From assembly GCA_963593685.1 (NCBI GenBank), contig CAVBBP010000014.1:1-46086 (forward strand): DNA of 46,086 nt, written 5' to 3'. Positions 40,169 to 46,086 of the stretch are shown here, piece after piece. Each line of letters opens with the position of its first letter. Within the stretch, counting starts at the first letter, position 1. The position numbers and the translations under genes were made by a program. This DNA comes from W0P28-013 sp963593685 (GTDB taxonomy: Bacteria > Bacteroidota > Bacteroidia > Bacteroidales > Paludibacteraceae). A model generated the notes under the pieces. It did not search any database, was not told the origin of the DNA, and worked only from the letters and a program-made list of their open reading frames with translations.

Positions 40169-41650
40169 ATGAACTACAAAATGATGACTGCCGACGAGGC
40201 CGCTGCTTTGGTGAGCAATGGCGATGTTGTCGGATTTAGTGGCTTCACGCCAGCGGGTGCGCCCAAAGTGGTGCCTGAAGCCATTGCACGCCGTGCCGAA
40301 GCCGAACACGCCGCAGGCCGCGAATTCAAAATTGGTATGTACACAGGCGCATCGACGGGCGATATGCTCGATGGCGCATTGGCGCGCGCCAACGCCATCT
40401 TGTTCCGCACGCCCTACCAATCGAGCAAAGACCTGCGCGCCCGCATCAACGCACAAGAGGCGCACTATTTCGACATGCACCTGTCGCACGAGGCGCAAGA
40501 GTTGCGTTATGGCTTTCTGCCGAAGCCGAAATTTGCCATTGTCGAGGCGTGCGATCTGACTGCCGACGGCGAGATTGTGCCAACATCGGGCGTGGGAATT
40601 TTGCCCACTATCTGCCGTTTGGCCGACCACATCATTGTGGAACTGAACACCACCACACCGAAGGAACTGCGCGGCATTCACGACATCTACGAACCGCTCG
40701 ATCCGCCGATGCGCAAGGCCATTCCTGTTTACAGCGTGAGCGACCGCTGCGGCGATGTGTGCGTGAAAGTCGATCCGAAGAAAATTGTCGCTGTGGTAGA
40801 ATCGAACATTCCAAACGGCAGCGGCAAATTTGCACCGATGGACGATGTAACGGCGAAAATCGGCGAAAATGTGGCGCATTTTTTGGCGGCCGAAATCAAG
40901 GCGGGGCGCATTCCTGCGTCGTTCCTGCCCATTCAGTCGGGCGTGGGCAACATTGCCAACGCAGTACTGGCCTCGTTGGGCGAAAACCCCGACATTCCAG
41001 CGTTTACCATGTACACCGAAGTGATTCAAGACGCCGTTATCGGCCTGATGAAAGAGGGTCATGTGAAATTTGCCAGCGGCTGCTCGCTCACTGTGTCGCA
41101 GCCAGTTTTGGAGGAGGTGTACCAAAATCTCGACTTTTTCAAACAGCGCATTGTGCTGCGTCCGCAGGAGATTTCGAACAATCCCGAAGTGGCGCGCCGC
41201 TTGGGCTTGATAACCATCAATACGGCACTCGAAGCCGACATTTTTGGCAACATCAACTCGACGCATGTGCTCGGCACCAAGATGATGAACGGCATCGGTG
41301 GCTCGTGCGACTTCACGCGCAACGCCTACATCTCCATTTTCACCACGCCATCGACTGCCAAAGAGGGCAAAATTTCGTCGATTGTGCCGATGGTGTCGCA
41401 CCTCGACCAGAGCGAACACTCGGTGAAAGTGCTGATTACGGAGTTTGGCGTGGCCGACTTGCGTGGCAAATCGCCGATACAACGCGCACACTGCATCATC
41501 GACAACTGCGTACACCCCGACTACCGCGATATGCTGCGCCGCTATCTCGAATCGGCACCGAAAGCGCACACGCCAATGAATATCTACACCTGTTTCGAAA
41601 TGCACAAAGCGTTTGCCGAAACAGGCGATATGCACAATGCAAAACTCTGA
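40169..41650 (+). CDS. Acetyl-CoA hydrolase/transferase (likely succinyl-CoA:acetate CoA-transferase)
   Basis: A 493-aa class I CoA-transferase. GFSGFTPAGAPKVVPEAIAR opens the N-terminal domain; GVGNIANAVLASLGENPDIP carries the CoA-site glycine loop; Glu284 in MYTEVIQDAV is the expected CoA-thioester-forming residue; GSGGSCDFTRNAYIS-like IGGSCDFTRNA and VTEFGVADLRGKS-like ITEFGVADLRGKSP close the protein. Such enzymes exchange CoA between acetate and succinate (or propionate), linking acetate release to the succinate pathway. It lies downstream of pta and ackA. Hydrolase activity is an alternative. Confidence 0.9.
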   Translation: MNYKMMTADEAAALVSNGDVVGFSGFTPAGAPKVVPEAIARRAEAEHAAGREFKIGMYTGASTGDMLDGALARANAILFRTPYQSSKDLRARINAQEAHYFDMHLSHEAQELRYGFLPKPKFAIVEACDLTADGEIVPTSGVGILPTICRLADHIIVELNTTTPKELRGIHDIYEPLDPPMRKAIPVYSVSDRCGDVCVKVDPKKIVAVVESNIPNGSGKFAPMDDVTAKIGENVAHFLAAEIKAGRIPASFLPIQSGVGNIANAVLASLGENPDIPAFTMYTEVIQDAVIGLMKEGHVKFASGCSLTVSQPVLEEVYQNLDFFKQRIVLRPQEISNNPEVARRLGLITINTALEADIFGNINSTHVLGTKMMNGIGGSCDFTRNAYISIFTTPSTAKEGKISSIVPMVSHLDQSEHSVKVLITEFGVADLRGKSPIQRAHCIIDNCVHPDYRDMLRRYLESAPKAHTPMNIYTCFEMHKAFAETGDMHNAKL

Positions 41651-41674
41651 CAATCAGAGTTATAAACGCGAAAA

Positions 41675-41709
41675 CAACGCTCACCAAAAACTGGTGGGCG
41701 TTGCTTTTG
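41675..41709. terminator. Bidirectional terminator between converging genes
   Basis: A 12-bp stem (CAACGCTCACCA / TGGTGGGCGTTG, one T-G pair) with loop AAAAC. CTTTTGT follows on the plus strand and TTTTCG on the minus strand, so it can end both the CoA-transferase and the cyclo-ligase transcripts. Confidence 0.85.
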
Positions 41710-41720
41710 TGGGGCGAAAA

Positions 41721-42257
41721 TCAGAATAGTACCTTGCCGATTTTTGCGTCGTGCGGTTCGGTGGGAATGTGCGGAAAAATCTGAAAATCGAACGCCAAAC
41801 CGATGGTTGGCACGGCGGCGTGTTCGGACAAAAAGCGGTCGTAGTAGCCGCGCCCACGCCCAAGACGGTCGCCTACAGGCGAAAAAGCCATGCCCGGCAG
41901 CACAATCAAGTCGATGTCGTCCGAAAAAACTGCGTCCGAAGTCGGCTCTTGAATATGAAAAGCCCCTTCGTGCAAGTCATCGAGCGTGTGCAACTCCACA
42001 GGACGAATGTCGTCGCCAGCGACCACAGGCAGAATGATGCGCTTTTTGCCCAGCGTGCGTGCAATGAGCGCGTGCGTACAGACCTCGTCGGGCAGCGACC
42101 AGTAGAGCATCACGGTGCGCGCCGCCTGAAAAAGTGCGTCCGCCTCCAACTGCGCAATCACGCAGCGCGACTTTTCGGCCAGCATTTCTGCCGAAAACTG
42201 CGACTTTCGCAAACGCACTTCGCTACGCAACTGTTTTTTCTGCTCGGAAAGGAACAT
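41721..42257 (-). CDS. 5-formyltetrahydrofolate cyclo-ligase
   Basis: A 178-aa enzyme that uses ATP to turn 5-formyl-THF into 5,10-methenyl-THF. KKQLRSEVRLRKSQ at the N-terminus binds ATP phosphate, and LPGMAFSPVGDRLGRGRGYY, followed by DRFL, is the family signature with the substrate and nucleotide loop. Length is typical. It is the only gene on its transcript unless joined to the histidine kinase 211 bases upstream, which is separated by repeat words. Confidence 0.93.
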   Translation of the reverse strand: MFLSEQKKQLRSEVRLRKSQFSAEMLAEKSRCVIAQLEADALFQAARTVMLYWSLPDEVCTHALIARTLGKKRIILPVVAGDDIRPVELHTLDDLHEGAFHIQEPTSDAVFSDDIDLIVLPGMAFSPVGDRLGRGRGYYDRFLSEHAAVPTIGLAFDFQIFPHIPTEPHDAKIGKVLF

Positions 42258-42259
42258 TT

Positions 42260-42468
42260 CAGATTAAGTTGATGAGTTGATTGGTTGATAAGTTGATAAG
42301 AAGTTCATCAAGTTTATAAAGTTATAAAGTTCATAAAGTTTCGCACGCCACAACTTTCTGCAGTTGGTCATCGCTACTCACTGTTTCTATGTTTTTTAAT
42401 GGTTGCATCTGAAATCTGAAATTGCGGCTTTGCCGCATCACTTCTCACTGCTCACTTCTAACTTCTCA
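42260..42468. repeat. Repeat-word tract with GCGGC hairpin module
   Basis: GTTGATGAGTTGATTGG words, TTTATAAAGTTATAAAG words, then TCTGAAATTGCGGCTTTGCC with GCATCACTTCTCACT, the third copy of the hairpin module also at about 948-972 and 5640-5690. Confidence 0.75.
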
Positions 42469-43605
42469 CTATTTCAGTAGAATCCGAAAAGTTGTCCCTT
42501 TGGCGAGTTCGGACTGTTTGACAAAAATTTTGCCGCCGTGGTATGTTTCGACAATGCGTTTGGCGAGCGGCAAGCCAAGTCCCCAGCCGCGCTGTTTGGT
42601 GGTGTAGCCTGGCCGAAACACAGTTTTGAAACGGCGTTTGTCGATGCCTTTGCCCGTGTCGGAAATGTCGATAAAAGTGCGATTTTTGTCGGTTTTGCCA
42701 ACAACGACCGTGATTTTGCCTTTGCCGTCCATAGCGTCGAGCGCATTTTTGCAGAGATTTTCGACCACCCACTCGAAGAGCGGCACGCAGAGCGCATTTT
42801 CGCACGCGGCCTTGTTCTCCACCTCGAACTGCACCATCTGCGAAGCGCGGCGGCGCATATAATCGACCGACCGCTGCACCACTTCGTTCACGCTACACGG
42901 CGTAAGCACTGGTTTTGAGCCGATTTTCGAGAATCGCTCGGCAATAGTTTTCAGGCGGTCGATGTCGTTGCCCATCTCGTCGAGCATCGTTTCGTTGGGA
43001 TAGTTGCTTTTCAGCACTTCGTTCCACGCCACCAGCGACGAAATGGGTGTGCCAAGTTGGTGCGCCGTCTCCTTCGACAGCCCGACCCACACGCGGTTCT
43101 GCTCCGACCGTTTGGCCACTGCCAACGCCGCCACCACCAACGCCACAAACACAGCGATAATGCCCAACTGCACATAGGGGAAAAGTTGCAACTGCTTCAG
43201 CGTGATGGAGTCGTCGTAGTAGATGTACTGCGGTTCGGCATCGGTTATCACAATCTCTATCGGCTGCTGTTTCTCTTTCAGTTGCGCATAGGCAGCGGCG
43301 TAAAACTCATCGACTTTGGTGGCGGGTTCGTCGAAATTGCGCGCCGTAACAAACCGCCCATCAGCATCGACAATCAGCACAGGAATGTTGTTGTTTTCCT
43401 CTATTATCTTCCAGATGAAATCGATGTTCGGCGCGTCCATGTCGGCCTGTACAAACTGGCGCATGGCCTCTGCCCAAATTTCCATTTTTTGCCTTTGGTC
43501 GGCCTCCAAGCGCGCCACCAAGCGGTTTGTAAAAACCAGCGAAGCCGCCACAATGCCCAACGCTACAGCCCACAAAAGCCATCTGATAACGGAGTTATTC
43601 TTCAT
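42469..43605 (-). CDS. Sensor histidine kinase (orphan)
   Basis: A 378-aa membrane kinase. One span near residues 8-26, a periplasmic sensor part of about 115 residues, a second span near 146-164, then a HisKA-type phosphoacceptor helix with His182 (KETAHQLGTPISSL) and a HATPase domain: N box ENLCKNALDAMDGKG, G1 DISDTGKGID and G2 RGWGLGLPLAKRIVE. No response regulator is adjacent, so the partner is unknown. A copy of the shared upstream module lies just before the ATG. Confidence 0.92.
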   Translation of the reverse strand: MKNNSVIRWLLWAVALGIVAASLVFTNRLVARLEADQRQKMEIWAEAMRQFVQADMDAPNIDFIWKIIEENNNIPVLIVDADGRFVTARNFDEPATKVDEFYAAAYAQLKEKQQPIEIVITDAEPQYIYYDDSITLKQLQLFPYVQLGIIAVFVALVVAALAVAKRSEQNRVWVGLSKETAHQLGTPISSLVAWNEVLKSNYPNETMLDEMGNDIDRLKTIAERFSKIGSKPVLTPCSVNEVVQRSVDYMRRRASQMVQFEVENKAACENALCVPLFEWVVENLCKNALDAMDGKGKITVVVGKTDKNRTFIDISDTGKGIDKRRFKTVFRPGYTTKQRGWGLGLPLAKRIVETYHGGKIFVKQSELAKGTTFRILLK

Positions 43606-43617
43606 TTTTTAAGGGTT

Positions 43618-43666
43618 TTCTATAAATTGCCTTGTCGTTTTGCAAGTAAAATTTCTCGTTGTGCGG
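43618..43666 (-). promoter_or_regulatory. Shared upstream module, copy in front of the histidine kinase
   Basis: Minus strand: CGCACAACGAGAAA, TTTTACTTGCAAAACGACAA, GGCAATTTATAGAAA, then the ATG about 15 bases later. Closest to the pta copy. Confidence 0.6.
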
Positions 43667-43669
43667 GAA

Positions 43670-44002
43670 AAATAATTTCAAATTAGGTTGATCAGTTGAT
43701 CAGTTGATTGGTTGATTAGTTTAACGCATTGGTGATGGTCTTTGGATTTCTAATTTCTGGTTTCTAGTTTCTAGTTATTTGGTCAATCCATTTAATTTGA
43801 AATTTGAAATTTGAAATTTGAAATTTGAAATTTTGACACTCGCCGCCCAATGCCGTGTTCGGTATCAACAAAGCCGCCATTTTTTTATTAAGTAATTGAA
43901 AATTAGGTAATTGACCAATTAAATTCACTACTCACTTCTAACTGCTAACTTCTCACTAAAAAATTCCTCACTCCTAATTCCTAATTCCTAACTTCTAACT
44001 GC
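43670..44002. repeat. Repeat-word tract between kinase and LTA-synthase-like gene
   Basis: GTTGATCAGTTGATTGG words, then AGTTTAACGCATTGGTG and GTCTTTGGATTTC (nearly the same string as at 629-667), TTTCTAGTTTCTAG words, TTGAAAT words (43795-43835), AAGTAATTGAAAATTAGG, and CTCACTTCTAACTGC words up to the gene. No gene. Confidence 0.8.
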
Positions 44003-45949
44003 TCATTTAGAAGTCCCCTTTACGGTCAAATCATCGTTAATCATACGCTCGATATACTGCTGAATGGCGGCTTTCAGGTAGCGTTCTTCGGGCGCAACAT
44101 CGACCGAATCGCGCAGATTGTGTTCGAGAAAACGGTCGTCGCGATAGTTGTAAACCGCCACCGTGCGCACGCCGTCGAACTGCACCAGCAGGCTGTCGCC
44201 AAAAAGTTGGTACACGCCATTGTTGTAGTTAATCACATAGTGCGGCAGGTCGCCATCGATGGTGTTTGCACCAAAAGCAAAATAGGGCTTGGCGCAATGC
44301 AGGTAGTGCAGAATAGTCGGCATAATATCGGTTTGCGCCATCGGCACATCGCTCACGCCACGCAGGTCGCTGCCATGTTGGTAGAAGAAAATCGGGATTT
44401 CGTAACCGCCGCGGTCGTTTTGGTACTCGGCGTGCGTCGAAGCGTTGGTGTGGTCGGCGGTGAAGACAAACAGCGTATTGTCGAACCACGGATAGCGGCT
44501 CATCTTGTCGAAAAACAGGCGCAACGCATGGTCGGAATAGCCAATGCACTTGTGTATCGGGTGCGGTCCTTCGGGGAAAGCACCCTCGTAACGCTTTGGC
44601 ACAGCAAACGGGTGGTGCGACGAAGCCGAGAAAATGGTGGTGAGGAACGGCTGGCGAAATTCGCCCATCTTATCGGCAAAAAATTGGAAAAATTCCTCGT
44701 CCCAAATGGCCCAAACACCATCGAAATCGGCATCGTTGCCATATTCGGTCATGCCAAAATAGTCGTCGTAGCCAGCGGCGTTGGCGTATGCCTGAAAGCC
44801 CATCGAACCGTTGGGCGCACCGTGGAAAAAGGCCGAATAGTAGCCCTCATTTTTTAGCACTTTCGCCACCGACGACACATCGTTTGTGGCATACGGCGTG
44901 GTGATGTACGGCTCGATAAACATCGGAATGCTCGACAGCGTGGAGGGCATGGCATCGATGCTTTTGCGCCCGTTTGAAAAACTCTTGCTGAAGGTGAAAC
45001 TCTCGGCCAGCAGCGAATCCAGAAACGGCGTGTAGCCCACATAAGTGCCGCTGTCCAAATCGTGATTGAAAAAGCCGATATACTCCTTGCCAAAACTCTC
45101 CATGATGATAATCACCACATTCAGCGGCCGAAAATCGCCATCGGGCGTGGGTGTATGCACAGGCGTGAAAATCGTTGGCAGTTCGTCGGCAGTGAAATAG
45201 TGCGGACTCTCGTACGACTTGCGCTCGACCGTGGTAAACAGGCTGAAAGGCGTGTTCAGCACCAGCGCGTTTTCTATGGGGTGATTGATGTATTGCGCCG
45301 CATTGCTGATGTTTATCGGACGCGTGTAGGCACCAAAACCGCCGCGTATGCCGATGACCGTGAAATAGGCGCAAGTGAGCAAAATCGCCGTGTGCAACGG
45401 ATAGTAAATCACGCGCGGCACGCCCACTTTTTCGGGACGATAACGCCTGTAACCAAGCACCAAAACGCCGATCGCAGCGGCGCAAAAAAGCGTGATGTAC
45501 CAATAATCAATCAGTCCTATAGCGATGATTTTCAGTAGGTTACCATCGTTCTGAAACTCGCTAAAAAATGTTATCGTTGTGCGTCGGTGGGTGAATGGGA
45601 AATAGGCCATATCGGCACAATTTACCACCAGCAGCAGAATGTTTATCGTCAGAAAAATCCACTTCACCGCCTTTTGATAGCGTGCGTCGGCGCGGAAATG
45701 CAGCGGCAAAAGGGCGCAAAAAATGTAGAGCGAATTGAACAGCAGCAGTGCCGACAGGTCGAACCGCAAACCGCCACCGCACACCTCGACAAAGTGCGCC
45801 AAAGTCATGTCGGCAAAGGTGTCGCGATAGATCAAGAAAAAGAAGATTCTACACAACGAAAAGAGCAGCATCATCAATGCCAAATTGCACACAGCCACCG
45901 TGAGCGGCTTGCGCCACAAAGCAGCAAAAAAGTTCGCTATTTTTTTCAT
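44003..45949 (-). CDS. LTA synthase-like membrane phosphoglycerol/phosphoethanolamine transferase
   Basis: A 648-aa alkaline-phosphatase-superfamily membrane protein. Five spans lie in the first 210 residues (starting KPLTVAVCNLALMMLLFSLC), followed by a large periplasmic sulfatase fold: IIIMESFGKEYIG (metal Glu), SNGRKSIDAMPSTLSSIP (nucleophile at the Ser of the RKSID segment; Thr in LtaS), HGAPNGSMGFQAYANAAGYD and FTADHTNASTH. In Gram-negatives, relatives add phosphoglycerol or phosphoethanolamine to glycans; the acceptor here is unknown. It is unlike the EptA-type enzyme at 10034-11704. A shared upstream module precedes the start. Confidence 0.87.
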   Translation of the reverse strand: MKKIANFFAALWRKPLTVAVCNLALMMLLFSLCRIFFFLIYRDTFADMTLAHFVEVCGGGLRFDLSALLLFNSLYIFCALLPLHFRADARYQKAVKWIFLTINILLLVVNCADMAYFPFTHRRTTITFFSEFQNDGNLLKIIAIGLIDYWYITLFCAAAIGVLVLGYRRYRPEKVGVPRVIYYPLHTAILLTCAYFTVIGIRGGFGAYTRPINISNAAQYINHPIENALVLNTPFSLFTTVERKSYESPHYFTADELPTIFTPVHTPTPDGDFRPLNVVIIIMESFGKEYIGFFNHDLDSGTYVGYTPFLDSLLAESFTFSKSFSNGRKSIDAMPSTLSSIPMFIEPYITTPYATNDVSSVAKVLKNEGYYSAFFHGAPNGSMGFQAYANAAGYDDYFGMTEYGNDADFDGVWAIWDEEFFQFFADKMGEFRQPFLTTIFSASSHHPFAVPKRYEGAFPEGPHPIHKCIGYSDHALRLFFDKMSRYPWFDNTLFVFTADHTNASTHAEYQNDRGGYEIPIFFYQHGSDLRGVSDVPMAQTDIMPTILHYLHCAKPYFAFGANTIDGDLPHYVINYNNGVYQLFGDSLLVQFDGVRTVAVYNYRDDRFLEHNLRDSVDVAPEERYLKAAIQQYIERMINDDLTVKGTSK

Positions 45950-45962
45950 TTTTTTAGGGAAT

Positions 45963-46020
45963 TTCTATAAATTTCTTTGTATGGGATTTCTATAAATTGC
46001 CTTGTAGTTTCGCAAGTAAA
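45963..46020 (-). promoter_or_regulatory. Shared upstream module (one full and one partial copy) before the LTA-synthase-like gene
   Basis: Minus strand: TTTTACTTGCGAAACTACAA, GGCAATTTATAGAAATCCC (45987-46020), then a second partial copy ACAAAGAAATTTATAGAAAT (45963-45982) before CCCTAAAAAAATG. Confidence 0.6.
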
Positions 46021-46037
46021 AGATTTTTTTTTGTTCA

Positions 46038-46060
46038 TTTCTTTTGACGACCAAAAGAAA
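46038..46060. other. Perfect 9-bp hairpin at the right edge
   Basis: TTTCTTTTG and CAAAAGAAA flank a five-base loop. It may belong to a gene beyond the window; nothing more can be said. Confidence 0.5.
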
Positions 46061-46086
46061 CGAACCAATTTTGCGATTTAGCGAGC

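Noticed and set aside
40103..41653. 516-codon open frame antisense to the CoA-transferase gene
   Set aside because: Same codon-use effect. Its His/Arg-rich translation looks like no family, while the plus-strand frame is an unmistakable CoA-transferase.

Overview
The window looks like chromosomal DNA of a Bacteroidota bacterium, most likely order Bacteroidales. The evidence is the repeated TAnnTTTG promoter element (at least twelve instances, several with a TTTG/TTG about 19-20 bases upstream), weak Shine-Dalgarno sequences, the order tRNA-Thr / hpf / xerC-like / rpsU, a KilA-N gene, DUF1460 and DUF4465 proteins, an FISUMP-type lipoprotein, a C-terminal sorting-like tail, and a MurA with Asp in place of the catalytic Cys. 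The species cannot be named from sequence alone.

Layout. 1-2.7 kb (minus): tRNA-Thr (cut by the window edge), ribosome hibernation factor, Xer recombinase, S21, RpiB. 2.9-5.6 kb: divergent thiL and an S41 protease whose start codons are fixed by facing promoters. 5.8-7.3 kb: NadR-like kinase and serine acetyltransferase. 7.3-9.9 kb (minus): groES and groEL, separated by a four-helix-bundle gene and a triple 80-bp tandem repeat. 10-16 kb (minus): a surface polysaccharide cluster (deacetylase-like protein, WecB, two glycosyltransferases, phosphoethanolamine-transferase-like enzyme). 16.3-19.3 kb: an FISUMP lipoprotein, then a secreted DUF4465 protein behind a cobalamin riboswitch. 19.9-21.4 kb: a CrtI-like oxidoreductase.

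21.4-31.6 kb is a plastic stretch in which defence and mobile pieces alternate with housekeeping genes: a candidate structured leader RNA, a first restriction-modification pair, an IS982-transposase/ribosomal-protein-S1 chimeric ORF, tRNA-Gly, ZIP and CorA transporters, murB, a second restriction-modification pair directly behind murB, murA, and a KilA-N gene directly behind murA. 31.8-36.9 kb: a C26/M19 peptidase fusion, rpoN, a DUF1460 amidase and a TonB protein. 37.2-41.7 kb: acetate metabolism (pta, ackA, an acetyl-CoA hydrolase/transferase) with a second four-helix-bundle gene between pta and ackA. 41.7-46 kb (minus): 5-formyl-THF cyclo-ligase, an orphan histidine kinase and an LTA-synthase-like membrane enzyme.

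The most interesting things outside ordinary genes are: (1) a multibranched, strand-specific RNA fold with two mutually exclusive pairings in front of the first restriction-modification operon; (2) the IS982-S1 chimeric gene, whose junction lies at a shared VVAL codon run; (3) an upstream module shared by four unrelated genes; (4) intergenic DNA built almost entirely from a small vocabulary of degenerate 7-9-base words and larger modules, reused in both orientations across the window.
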